DNA of 64,000 nt from Alteromonas sp. KUL42 (GTDB lineage: Bacteria > Pseudomonadota > Gammaproteobacteria > Enterobacterales > Alteromonadaceae), in NCBI RefSeq assembly GCF_006538325.1, contig NZ_BJKK01000004.1:248001-312000 (forward strand). Direction: 5' to 3'. The first letter of the stretch is position 1. The number at the start of each line of letters is the position of its first letter. Positions 36,358-46,354 of the stretch are shown in pieces. A program made the position numbers and the translations under genes. Under the pieces are notes generated by a model, which did not search any database, was not told where the DNA came from, and saw only the letters and a list, made by a program, of their open reading frames with translations.

Positions 36358-36393
36358 GCGGTAATAGCGAATACGTTACTACCGCGTTTTTTT
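36358..36393 (+). terminator. Hairpin terminator after the TonB-dependent receptor
   Basis: GCGGTAATAGCG pairs with CGTTACTACCGC (two mismatches) and seven T's follow. The T-run overlaps the stop codon of the convergent small gene. Confidence 0.75.
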
Positions 36394-36748
36394 ATGCGGC
36401 AATGGGCATATCCGCCGCTTTAAACTGAACGAGTTGTTGTAACTTTCGGCATACTTTTACCCATCTTGCCACTTTTTGATAATACACCTGCTCTATCAAC
36501 GTTCCCTTTTCATCAAATAAAAAGCTCGCCAATTTGCCTTTGTTTCCTGGCATATAAAAATGATGCACCGTGAAAAACTGTGACAAGGGTGCGTACACCA
36601 CCTTTTGATACATGCAAAAAGGTAGTGCATTAGCGCGCTCATCGCCGCCAGATAATCGCAGACGACGTTGAAAAGAATCGGCACCAAAATCTGCCAAAAT
36701 GCCATGCTTAGCAATAAGTTGATCAACGGCTTTAATACCTGTTTGCAT
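36392..36748 (-). CDS. Hypothetical protein
   Basis: A 118-residue protein with ATG at 36748 after TAGGAGA. It is basic, with no signal peptide or membrane helix. Conspicuous stretches are SFQRRLRLSGGDERANALPF and FYMPGNKGKLASFLFDEKGT. No family was recognised. It converges on the receptor gene and shares the terminator. The ribosome site supports a real gene. Confidence 0.5.
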   Translation of the reverse strand: MQTGIKAVDQLIAKHGILADFGADSFQRRLRLSGGDERANALPFCMYQKVVYAPLSQFFTVHHFYMPGNKGKLASFLFDEKGTLIEQVYYQKVARWVKVCRKLQQLVQFKAADMPIAA

Positions 36749-36854
36749 AGTGTTTCTCCTATTAGCCAATTTTAGAAACATAACAACTCATTAGATTCAA
36801 AATAAACCATACTGATATTTATACAGTATAATTTGATTTGTACAAAATGCAAAC

Positions 36855-36881
36855 AAAAAAGCCGCTCTAATTAAGCGGCTT
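36855..36881 (-). terminator. Hairpin terminator of the prolyl oligopeptidase gene
   Basis: AAGCCGCT and AGCGGCTT form an 8-bp stem. On the minus strand the stem is followed by a six-T run. Confidence 0.8.
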
Positions 36882-36911
36882 AATACAACTGATTGATTTA
36901 TCTTGTTTTGA

Positions 36912-39062
36912 CTATTTAAGTGCAGACTCCAAAAATGCCCATTGATCGGCATAACCTTCTATTCTCATCCATGTCGGTGTACCTGCCCCATGCCCTGCAC
37001 GCGTTTCAACGCGAAGCAAAACAGGGTTATCGCAGCTTTGATCAGCTTGCAATTGAGCCGCAAATTTATAACTGTGCCACGGTACTACCCTGTCATCGTG
37101 ATCGCCTGTTGTTACTAAGGTTGCTGGGTAACAGGTACCAGACTTGGTATTGTGCAACGGAGAGTATGCATAAAGCGCTTCAAACTCCTCTTTGTTTTCA
37201 CTTAAACCATAGTCAGATGACCATGCACGAGCATTTGCGCTAGGTGTATGATAACGAAGCATATCAAGTACACCCACGGCAGGTAATGCCGCGGCGAACA
37301 ATTCAGGGCGTTGAGTTAACGTAGCGCCAACTAAAAGCCCTCCATTAGAGCCCCCTTGAATACCTAGTTTTTGTGGTTGGGTATAACCGCGCTCAATTAG
37401 ATATTCTGCGCCAGCGATAAAGTCATCGAACACATTTTGCTTGTCGAGCTTTGTACCTGCTTTGTGCCATTGCTGACCGTATTCACCACCACCTCGAAGA
37501 TTGGCGATAGCCAGTACATTACCTTGTTCAACCCACACCATTCGGGATACAGAATAGCTCGGGGTTAATGAAATATTAAACCCACCATAGCCGTATAGCA
37601 GTGTTTTATTGTTACCGTCTAGCTCTAGACCCTTTTTATGCACAATAAACATCGGCACTTTGGTGCCATCTTTACTCGTAAAGAATACTTGCTTGGTTTC
37701 ATAGTTGTCGTAATTGATACCAGTATCAATACTCTTGAATAAAGCAGATTCACCACTTTTAACATCGTATGTGTAAACTTGACCAGGATTGGTGAAGCCC
37801 GTTAGTTTGTAAAACGTAGTACTTGCACTTTCACTACCGTAAAAACCAGACACGTTGCCAATATCTGCAAAGGTCAGTTCGTCCACTTTCTTGCCGCTTA
37901 AATCAAAAACAGACACTTCGGCTTTCACATCTTTCAGATATTGAGCAAACAATTTCCCACCTAATAAAGAAACACTTTTCAATGTGTCTTCTGTGCTATT
38001 AATTACCGTAGAAACTTGTTTGACTGTTTTATCAAACTCAACTTTAAGCACTTTGCCTGTGGGGGCGTTAGCTGTGGAGGTGAAGAACAACGCATTGCCT
38101 TTTTCACCAATAAGATCATAACGTCCATCCCACTTGTCAAAAATTGGCACTAATTCAGCGCTTTCGTCAGTAAGCGATTTAGCGTAGACCCCATTTGCCT
38201 GATAGCCTTCGAAAACTGAAATCAGCAACGTGTTGCCATCTTGAGCTACCGAGGCGTAAGGGTTCCACGTAGGCTTATCGTCAAAACCGAAGATCAGCTT
38301 ATCTTCAGTTTGCAATGTACCTAACTGATGAAAATAGATAGACACGTTTTGGCTATCATCATAGTTACCCTGTGCATTTTTAGGGTAACGAGAGTAGTAA
38401 AAGCCAGATTCATCAGGTAACCAAGACACGCCCGTAAACTTAACCCCTTCTATCACATCGGTCATATCGGCCTTAGATTCGATATTACGAACATGAATAG
38501 TTTTCCAATCGGTGCCCCCGTCCGACAACATATAAGCTAAAAAGGACGCCTTCGGGCTAACTTCGGTTGATGCCATAGACACAGTACCGTCGTCACTTAA
38601 TGCATTAGGGTCAATAAGTACGCTTGGCTTCCCTTTCAAACCATCGGCGACATACATCACATATTGATTCTGTAACCCATTGTTATAGCTATAGAACAAC
38701 TTATCTTTCACCATGTAGGGCGTTGAGTATTTCTCGTAGTCCCACAACGCAGTTAGGCGTTCTTTGTAATGCTCACGTGATGGTAGTTTAGACAAATAAG
38801 GTCTAGATAAGGTGTTTTGCGCGTTTACCCACTGAGAGACTTCCGCGTCTTTCTCGCCTTCCAACCAACGATACGGATCACTTACTTTGGTTCCGTGATA
38901 ATCGTCAACTTGATCAACCGTGCGGGTTTTTGGATAAGCGCCAACACTAGGCATAGCCATAGGCTGCTGCACTGTTGTTTCTATGGTTGAATACGTACCG
39001 GCACATGCCACTACCAAACCTGCCGTTGCCGCAACAAATGTCATTTTTATTATATTTTTCAT
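36912..39062 (-). CDS. Prolyl oligopeptidase family S9A, lipoprotein
   Basis: A 716-residue protein with a lipoprotein signal (VVACAG). DPYRWLEGEKDAEVSQWV is the typical S9A N-terminal segment. The beta-propeller follows, and the hydrolase domain has NLRGGGEYGQQWH, Ser572 in GGSNGGLLVGA, DHDDRVVPWHS and the His in RAGHGAG. It cuts peptides after proline, probably at the outer membrane or in the periplasm. The ATG at 39062 is preferred over the TTG before it. Confidence 0.92.
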   Translation of the reverse strand: MKNIIKMTFVAATAGLVVACAGTYSTIETTVQQPMAMPSVGAYPKTRTVDQVDDYHGTKVSDPYRWLEGEKDAEVSQWVNAQNTLSRPYLSKLPSREHYKERLTALWDYEKYSTPYMVKDKLFYSYNNGLQNQYVMYVADGLKGKPSVLIDPNALSDDGTVSMASTEVSPKASFLAYMLSDGGTDWKTIHVRNIESKADMTDVIEGVKFTGVSWLPDESGFYYSRYPKNAQGNYDDSQNVSIYFHQLGTLQTEDKLIFGFDDKPTWNPYASVAQDGNTLLISVFEGYQANGVYAKSLTDESAELVPIFDKWDGRYDLIGEKGNALFFTSTANAPTGKVLKVEFDKTVKQVSTVINSTEDTLKSVSLLGGKLFAQYLKDVKAEVSVFDLSGKKVDELTFADIGNVSGFYGSESASTTFYKLTGFTNPGQVYTYDVKSGESALFKSIDTGINYDNYETKQVFFTSKDGTKVPMFIVHKKGLELDGNNKTLLYGYGGFNISLTPSYSVSRMVWVEQGNVLAIANLRGGGEYGQQWHKAGTKLDKQNVFDDFIAGAEYLIERGYTQPQKLGIQGGSNGGLLVGATLTQRPELFAAALPAVGVLDMLRYHTPSANARAWSSDYGLSENKEEFEALYAYSPLHNTKSGTCYPATLVTTGDHDDRVVPWHSYKFAAQLQADQSCDNPVLLRVETRAGHGAGTPTWMRIEGYADQWAFLESALK

Positions 39063-39096
39063 CAATTCTTGTCCTTAAATAAGCAAAGTGCCGGTA

Positions 39097-42000
39097 TTAA
39101 CCAGCACTCTCTATTTCATTATCGCTTGTCACGTTAGCGTGCTTCCTACCTTTAAACACATTTTTTAAATCATCTAAAATCAGATACAACGCAGGGACCA
39201 ATAGCAACGTAATTACCGTGGCGAACAAAATGCCAAAGGCCAAAGAAATTGCCATAGGAATAACAACTTGAGCCTGAAGACTACGTTCAAACACAATCGG
39301 CATAAGGCCCATGAACGTTGTCAGTGACGTGAGTATTATGGCTCTAAAACGCTGTGTGCCGGCACTTATCGCCGCATCCATCAACGACAAACCTTCTTTG
39401 CGCGCGCGATTGACAAAATCAACCATGATCAGACTGTCGTTAACCACCACGCCCGACAAGGCGATTATTCCACAGATAGACAATACGCTCACGGCCATTC
39501 CCAACACAAGGTGACCCACAATTGCCCCTACAATACCAAATGGGATAACCGACATAATAATGAACGGTTGGCTATACGAACGAAGCGGAATAGCTAGTAA
39601 GGTATAAATAGCAAAAAGTGCAAACAAGAGCCCCTGCATTAAGCTGAACATCGCCTCGGCTTGCTCTTTAGAATTACCTTGTAGTTGAAATTCAACATGA
39701 GGATAACGGGCCAGTAAATCAGGCATCATTTTTTCAATAACGTCATTGGTCACTTCTGATGGGTCGAGCAAGGCTTTATCTACCGCCGCTGTAACCGTAA
39801 CAGAGCGCTTACCATCTACGCGAATGATAGAGTCAAAGCCTTGACCAACCTTGAATGTCGCTACTTGCTCAAAAGGAATTTCCTGACCGTTTGGCGCCCG
39901 AATACGCATATTCTCCAAGTGCTCAACTGAGCTGCGCTCCGTTTTCGGATAACGCACCATCACTTTAATCTCTTCATCATCGCGCTGAATTCGCTGAACT
40001 TCAGCACCGTAGAAGCCAAAGCGAACTTGCTGACCTAGTTGCTGCAAGGTAATGCCCAAAGCGTCTGCTTGTGGCTTTAACGCCAGCTGAATTTCTTCGC
40101 TGCCCCCAGAGAACGTGTCGTTAATATCGGTAACACCTTCGTAAGCGTCCAGCGCCTCTTTCAATTCATTGCTAATAGCACGCAACGATTTGATGTCGCT
40201 TGAGCTAAACTCGAAGCTCAAATCTGAGCCACCACCAGGGCCGCCCGGCGAGGCAATATTAAACGACTTAACACCTGGTATTTCCGGTAACTCTTCACGC
40301 CACATATTTTGAATTTCAAAATCGGTTAGTGTTCGCGTTTCACCTTTTGTTAACTCAGCAAATATTTCACCACCAAGATTACCGTTATCAAATGCAATAG
40401 CGTGCTTGATGACGTTTTCGCCACTATCTTCAGCTATTTTGTCGTCCATACGATGCATGGCTTCACGCAATGTGGTTAATACTTCATCGCGCTGTGTCAA
40501 GGATGAACCCGGTTCAAGTTCAAAGCTGGCAATCATAAAATCGCTGGGAATATTCGGGAAGAACACAAAGCGCACAATACCACCACCAAATAATCCCACA
40601 GTTAATATTAACATTGCGGTAAATACGGCCACAGTGGTGTAACGGTTGCGAACGGCCTTCGCCAGAAACGGCGCATACGAGTTGTGAATAAAGGGTTTTT
40701 ATTCCTTCGCTAAAAATGTCTCTGAATCGTTGAAACGCATTGGCTTTTTGCGGATCGTAAGGCTTTAGCTTCATATGCACCAAGTGGGCAGGAAGGATAA
40801 GTTTAGATTCAATAAGCGAGAAAATGAGGCAGACAATAACTACCATGCCGATAGTTTTCCAAATGATCCCAAAAGGCCCTGATACCATTAACATAGGAGA
40901 AAATGCCGCTATGGTGGTTAAGACACCAAAAGTTGCGGGCATAGCAACCTTTTTTACCCCCGCAATAACGTTATCCGTGCTATGGCCCTTTTTATCTATC
41001 TCTGAATAGGCCGACTCCCCCATAATAATGGCGTCGTCAACCACAATCCCCAGCACAAGGATAAACGCGAATAAGCTAAGCATGTTGATTGACACACCCA
41101 CCATATCTAGTGGCATAACCAACAAAGTTCCTAAGAAGCACACCGGCAGACCAACAATAACCCAAAACGCCAATTTGATTTTTAGGAAAAGTGATAAAAC
41201 CAGAAATACCAACAGCGCACCAAAAAACATGTTCTCTAACATCATGTTAAGGCGATCAGCTAGATAAAATGAGCTATCGCCCCATGTATCAGCGGTAATG
41301 TGAGCTGGGAACTCCGCCTTTTTGGTGTCGATGTAGTTATTTACTTGCTTTGAAATCTCAAGCGCGTTTTGATCGCCCACCGCTCTAACACGCAAACTGA
41401 CAGCCGGCTTATCGTCAAATAATGCGTATTGGTTATTTTCAATGAACCCATCATTAATGTACGCCACATCACCTAAGGTGACTCGGGTACCATTGGCATT
41501 GGTTACTAACACGATTTGCGAGAAATCCCAGCCGGTGTACGCTTGACCTTTCGTTCTTAACAAAATATCGCCATTTTCAGTGCGTATTGAGCCACCGGGC
41601 AAATCAACACTGGTTTGGCTTAAGCGCATTACCACGTCAGCAAAGGTTAAGTTGTATTTTTGTAAGTCGACTTCAGAGAGTTCAACAGAAATTTCGTAGT
41701 CGCGAGCCCCTACCACTTGTACACTTGAAATACCGGGTAGGTTGGCAATGTCATCTCGAAGATCTTTGGCAAACTCCTTAAGTTCACGTTCAGACGCATC
41801 GCCATATACAGATAACCAAATTACGTCTTGTTGAATTTTTTGACGATAAATAACCGGCTTTTCAGTATCAGCAGGAAAACGAGGAATGGCATCAACCTGT
41901 ACTTTTACTTCGTCAAGTAAGGCCTGAACGTCATAGTCATCTTCAACTTGAATACTGACCGTACCCATACCTTCAACGGCAGTCGCATTCAGCTGCTTAA

Positions 42001-42250
42001 TACCCTCAAGATCTTTAATGGCTTCTTCAATTTTAAGCAGTACGCCTTCTTCAACCTCTTGCGGCGCCGCACCAAGATACGGTACGCGAACGTTTATCAC
42101 GTTGATTTCAAAATTGGGAAATACTTGCTTTTGAATATTTACCGCACCAAATAAACCACCAACAATCAATAGCCACATCAGCAGATTCGCGGCAACGCTG
42201 TTGCGCGCGAACCAAGCAATTAAGCCACTTTGTGTATCAATGCGACTCAT
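39097..42250 (-). pseudogene. RND efflux pump inner-membrane subunit with frameshift
   Basis: The first frame (42250 to about 40700) begins MSRIDTQSGLIAWFARN and holds the first half: the periplasmic domain, FGALLVFLVLSLFLKIKLAF and the charged helix with VLGIVVDDAI. It derails at the T-run 40696-40700. Removing one base gives GIKPFIHNSYAPFLAKAVRN and continues to 39097 with the second half, including SGVVVNDSLIMVDFVN. The 3154-base span is one over a multiple of three. The intact protein would have about 1050 residues. It overlaps the adaptor gene by one base. Confidence 0.85.
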
Positions 42251-43482
42251 TACTCACCTCCACTCGAGGTATTACTTTCAATTTTGTCTTTATCTTCGCC
42301 TTTGTCGGTTTTGGCTTCATCAGACAATACTGGCTCGTCACCCGGTAAACGTACCTTCATTCCGTTATATGGATTCGGTACTGCCGATGTCACCACCAAA
42401 CTCCCCTCTCCCAAACCACTTTGAATGAAAACGTCTTTGGCGGTTGTTCGCGCAATTTCCACGGGCTTAATTTCAATCTCTCGATTGTCGTTTACCGTTA
42501 AAATGGTGTTGTCTAACCGCAAAATACTGCGCGGTAGCACCATTAAGTTCTCTGTTTGACGGGATGTGATTTGCGCTTCAACAAATTGACCAAAACGCAA
42601 TGGAGCGCCTCGTTCGCCATGCACCGAGTAAGGATCTTCAACTTCAACGATGGCATAAATAACACGGCTTCCCGTATCTAAGACACCTTCACTGCGCACC
42701 AATTTGCCTTGCCATGAACGCATGACACCACCTACGGTTGCACTTAGCTTAACCGGTGCGCCTTCGCTTTTTTGACTAGCAATGCTTACAAACATTAAAT
42801 CGCTATCTGTAATGGGTAAACGCACTTCAGCGGTATCGGTAGAATAAATCATACCAATTGACGAGCCTGTCGATACAAACTGCCCCAAGTCAATATTGCG
42901 CTCAACTACAATACCATTGTATGGCGCGATAATTTGAGTTCGAGACAGGTTACGCTTGGCACGTTCAAGCTTCGCTTCTTGCGCTTTGACATTTGCTTGT
43001 TCTTTGGCCAATTGAGGCTTTCTCAACCCCAGTTCAGGCGGCGCAACACTTTTCACTGAACGCCATTCCTGCTCGGCAACTTTTCCACGAGCAATCTCTT
43101 CTTGAAGCGCTGCTTGTGCTTGCGCTAACTCGGCTTCAGCAAGCTTGAGATCTGTGCGATAGTCATCTTGCTCTAACGTAGCAAGTACATCACCTTTTTT
43201 AAACGTGCCACCAGCGATGAAATTTTCTGAAAGGCTGACTACCTGACCGCTCACTTGCGCACTTAAGGTCGTTTTATTGCGAGGTACAACGTTGCCTTGC
43301 GAATGAACAATAAAACTCACATTCTCAGAGTAGACTTCTTTTGCATCAACCAAGAACGCGGGCACCTCTACCGGTACTTGTTCTGGAGGTTTACGTGCAC
43401 TAATCATGACAGCTGCAGCTACGAAGGCGACGATAATTATGACAAGGGGAATGCCACTTTTCATCAAGATGGAGTTTTTCAT
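42250..43482 (-). CDS. RND pump periplasmic adaptor (membrane fusion protein)
   Basis: A 410-residue HlyD-type protein. An N-terminal signal anchor at about 10-30 is followed by a lipoyl half (VVSLSENFIAGGTFKKGDVL), a coiled-coil hairpin (about 115-190), the second lipoyl half (IIAPYNGIVVERNIDLGQFV) and a beta-barrel. It bridges the inner-membrane pump to an outer-membrane channel. Its stop overlaps the start of the pump gene by one base. No outer-membrane factor or regulator gene is adjacent. Confidence 0.92.
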   Translation of the reverse strand: MKNSILMKSGIPLVIIIVAFVAAAVMISARKPPEQVPVEVPAFLVDAKEVYSENVSFIVHSQGNVVPRNKTTLSAQVSGQVVSLSENFIAGGTFKKGDVLATLEQDDYRTDLKLAEAELAQAQAALQEEIARGKVAEQEWRSVKSVAPPELGLRKPQLAKEQANVKAQEAKLERAKRNLSRTQIIAPYNGIVVERNIDLGQFVSTGSSIGMIYSTDTAEVRLPITDSDLMFVSIASQKSEGAPVKLSATVGGVMRSWQGKLVRSEGVLDTGSRVIYAIVEVEDPYSVHGERGAPLRFGQFVEAQITSRQTENLMVLPRSILRLDNTILTVNDNREIEIKPVEIARTTAKDVFIQSGLGEGSLVVTSAVPNPYNGMKVRLPGDEPVLSDEAKTDKGEDKDKIESNTSSGGE

Positions 43483-43921
43483 TTACTATCCCTAGAAGTG
43501 CGAAGGCCGTTACATCAACAAAATAATGGTTATCTGTTTCAAGACATTAACTATTATGAGTGAGTAATAACCCAACAAGACTATTTTTTATTATTTCAGT
43601 TTTAGAGCATGCCAAATCGCATGCACAAACATATAGATTTTTAGACTTTATAGTGTACTGATTTTATTCTCAGAGTGCTCACAATAGATTGTTAAATTTT
43701 GTGAATATTTTTCGTTTTTGGTTAACTAACGTGTCCAATACGTAAGCCCGTCATAATTAATAACCAAAAGAATACAAAGTAGCATTGATCATTACGCATT
43801 TTTCGATGATTATTTATACACTCATTGTTTATGAGTTGACCGATACCGATTAATTTCGACTGAGAGAAAACCAATGAAGTATCGGAAATATCATTTCGCT
43901 ACGTTGAAGGGAAAACACATT
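43483..43921. other. Divergent intergenic region
   Basis: About 440 AT-rich bases between the adaptor and the CBM48 gene. A frame from ATG 43874 in line with the CBM48 gene exists but is judged untranslated. No operator, riboswitch or RNA gene was recognised. Confidence 0.5.
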
Positions 43922-44230
43922 ATGAGTCTTAAGAAGCAATATTTGAAATCTAAACCTCTGTGCAAAGTGACATTTCGACTAAATGCGGAAGCTGCTGGCG
44001 ACGCCCAAGAAGCAGCACTTTGCGGTGACTTTACAGATTGGAAAACACAACCTTTAGTGATGAAAAAACTAAAAACCGGTGACTTCACGCTAACCGTTGA
44101 TCTCGAAAAAGATCAAGAATACCAGTTTCGCTATTTATTAGATGGTGAAGTATGGGAAAACGATTGGGAAGCGGATGCATATGTACCGTCCCCCGTTAGC
44201 CTTGAAGACAACTCGGTGGTTCGCGTTTAA
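43922..44230 (+). CDS. Isoamylase N-terminal (CBM48-like) domain protein
   Basis: A 102-residue protein consisting of a single CBM48/E-set domain (VTFRLNAEA, then EAALCGDFTDWKT and YQFRYLLDGEVWENDWEADAY). In larger proteins the domain binds alpha-glucans next to catalytic modules; here it stands alone. Similar stand-alone proteins occur in many bacteria with no settled role. The ATG at 43922 begins MSLKKQYLKSKP, the usual start. ATG 43874 would add 16 residues and remains possible. Confidence 0.8.
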   Translation: MSLKKQYLKSKPLCKVTFRLNAEAAGDAQEAALCGDFTDWKTQPLVMKKLKTGDFTLTVDLEKDQEYQFRYLLDGEVWENDWEADAYVPSPVSLEDNSVVRV

Positions 44231-44262
44231 ATCTGTACACAATAATAACTGAATTTCCCTAC

Positions 44263-44291
44263 AAAAAAGGCTGCACGAAGGCAGCCTTTTT
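44263..44291. terminator. Bidirectional hairpin terminator
   Basis: GGCTGC and GCAGCC form a stem with A's before and T's after. It lies between the convergent CBM48 and etfA genes. Confidence 0.85.
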
Positions 44292-44308
44292 CATTTAAGC
44301 TTTTCAAA

Positions 44309-45235
44309 TTAAAGCGTATTTTCTAGCTCTGGAAGTACATCGAACAAATCGCCTACCAAGCCGTAATCGGCTACTTGGAAAATAGGCGCTTCTTCGTCTT
44401 TATTAATAGCTACAATGACTTTAGAGTCTTTCATACCTGCCAGATGCTGGATTGCGCCAGAGATACCTACTGCAATATATAGCTGAGGCGCAACAATTTT
44501 ACCTGTTTGACCAACTTGCATATCGTTAGGTACGAAGCCCGCGTCAACCGCGGCACGAGATGCACCGATGGCAGCACCAAGCTTATCTGCGATACCGTCA
44601 AGCAACTTGAAGTTCTCGCCATTTTGCATACCACGACCACCTGAGATAACCACTTCAGCAGCGGTAAGTTCAGGGCGCTCAGACTCAGTTAATTCTGCTG
44701 ACACAAAATCAGACTTCTCGCTGCCTTTTACTACATCAATGGCTGCTACTTCAGCGCTTCCACCTGTTGCTGCGGCATCAAAAGATGCTGCACGAACGGT
44801 AATAACTTTCTTCACATCAGAAGATTGTACTGTCGCAATCGCGTTACCCGCATAAATTGGACGTACAAAAGTATCTTCGCTTTCAACACCGATGATGTCA
44901 GAGATTTGAGCAACATCTAGAAGCGCTGCCACGCGAGGCATAAAGTTCTTGCCTGTGGTGGTTGCTGCTGCAACAACATGTGAGTAGTCGCCTGCAAGCT
45001 CAACCACTAAGTCCGCGGTGTTCTCTGCTAATTGATGCTTGTACGCTGCATTGTCTGCAACCAAAACTTTAGCAACGCCGTCAATTTGTGCAGCAGCTTC
45101 AGCGACAGCTTGGCAACCTTCACCCGCAACTAGAACATGAATGTCGCCACCCATTTTCTGCGCTGCATTAACAAGCTTGTGCGTTTCTGTTTTTAAGCTT
45201 GCATTATCGTGTTCTGCATATACGAGTACGCTCAT
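44309..45235 (-). CDS. etfA: Electron transfer flavoprotein subunit alpha
   Basis: A 308-residue protein. The FAD-binding C-terminal part has [43 protein letters not shown] and [10 protein letters not shown], the standard alpha-subunit series. With EtfB it takes electrons from acyl-CoA dehydrogenases and passes them to ETF-QO. Its start overlaps the end of etfB by 4 bases. Confidence 0.97.
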   Translation of the reverse strand: MSVLVYAEHDNASLKTETHKLVNAAQKMGGDIHVLVAGEGCQAVAEAAAQIDGVAKVLVADNAAYKHQLAENTADLVVELAGDYSHVVAAATTTGKNFMPRVAALLDVAQISDIIGVESEDTFVRPIYAGNAIATVQSSDVKKVITVRAASFDAAATGGSAEVAAIDVVKGSEKSDFVSAELTESERPELTAAEVVISGGRGMQNGENFKLLDGIADKLGAAIGASRAAVDAGFVPNDMQVGQTGKIVAPQLYIAVGISGAIQHLAGMKDSKVIVAINKDEEAPIFQVADYGLVGDLFDVLPELENTL

Positions 45236-45984
45236 GAGATCACCTTTGCTTCATTTTTTAACTTGTCTACCAACTCAGCAACGTCTGCCACTTTAATACC
45301 ACCTTCGCGTTGTGGTGGTGGCGTTACCTTCAATACTTTAACGTTTGACTCAAGTGCAACACCGAAGTCTGCTGCCGCTTTTACGTCAAGAGGCTTGCGT
45401 TTTGCCTTCATGATGTTTGGTAGCGATGCATAACGCGGTTCGTTCAAACGAAGGTCAGTGGTAACAACTGCAGGTAATGACAATGCAACCGTTTGAAGGC
45501 CACCGTCAATTTCACGCGTTACATTCACTTTCTCACCATCAACTACCACTTCAGATGCAAACGTACCTTGTGGCATACCGGTCAATGCGGCAAGCATTTG
45601 ACCCGTTTGATTGTTGTCAGAGTCGATGCTCTGCTTACCAAGAATAACCAACTGAGGTTGTTCTTCTTCAACAACTTTAGATAGAAGCTTAGCCACTTGA
45701 AGCGAATCAAGATTTTGGTCGGTATCAATTTGGATACCACGATCAGCACCCAGGGCTAGTGCTGTACGAATTTGTTCTTGGCAGCTCTTATCACCAATTG
45801 AAACAACAACGATTTCAGTGGCTACGCCTTTTTCTTTTAGTCGAACGGCCTCTTCTACGGCAATTTCACAAAAAGGGTTGATGGCCATTTTCGCGTTAGT
45901 AAGGTCTACGCCAGATTCGTCGGCCTTCACTCTTACCTTCACGTTGTAGTCGATCGCGCGTTTGACCGGTACGAGTATTTTCAT
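45232..45984 (-). CDS. etfB: Electron transfer flavoprotein subunit beta
   Basis: A 250-residue protein, the normal length. It begins [37 protein letters not shown] and the C-terminal stretch [11 protein letters not shown] follow the family pattern, and the AMP-binding segments ([20 protein letters not shown]) are present. It forms the heterodimer with EtfA. It is the first gene of the etfBA unit, controlled from the divergent region with LiuR-like palindromes. Confidence 0.97.
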   Translation of the reverse strand: MKILVPVKRAIDYNVKVRVKADESGVDLTNAKMAINPFCEIAVEEAVRLKEKGVATEIVVVSIGDKSCQEQIRTALALGADRGIQIDTDQNLDSLQVAKLLSKVVEEEQPQLVILGKQSIDSDNNQTGQMLAALTGMPQGTFASEVVVDGEKVNVTREIDGGLQTVALSLPAVVTTDLRLNEPRYASLPNIMKAKRKPLDVKAAADFGVALESNVKVLKVTPPPQREGGIKVADVAELVDKLKNEAKVIS

Positions 45985-46194
45985 ATTTACCTCAATTGTT
46001 GAGTTCGTCGGTGTCTATTACGTTTTACTAATAATTAACTATTAATAATTAAAAACGTATTACTTCACCACGCTTTTTGAAACTTTAACAATGTGCTCTA
46101 CGTTAAAAAGAAACCGTGGAACGTACGTTTTATAAAGGCTAGCTTTAAAACGACGTTAACACCACGTTTACGAGCATATAAAATGCACGGTTAG

Positions 46195-46210
46195 TTAACG
46201 TTAACGTAAA
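46195..46210. promoter_or_regulatory. LiuR-like palindromic operator, site 1
   Basis: TTAACGTTAACGTAAA is a 16-base palindrome with one mismatch. It matches from memory the tTkACGTwwACGTmAa motif described for the MerR-family regulator LiuR of branched-chain amino acid and acyl-CoA breakdown. It lies between etfBA and the ETF-QO gene. Confidence 0.6.
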
Positions 46211-46232
46211 CTGCTCTGCAATGTACTTACTG

Positions 46233-46248
46233 TTGACGTAAACGTCAA
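46233..46248. promoter_or_regulatory. LiuR-like palindromic operator, site 2
   Basis: TTGACGTAAACGTCAA has perfect 7-base arms around AA and the same pattern as site 1. It is 38 bases away, close to the ETF-QO gene side, so one regulator may control both divergent units. Confidence 0.65.
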
Positions 46249-46354
46249 CCTGCATTACCTTTCAGAGCGACATTTAATTTACATGTTTTTGACACATAGC
46301 ATTATTTGTTTCATCAATAGTGCACTATAAAAATACGAACATAAGGAGCCTCCC

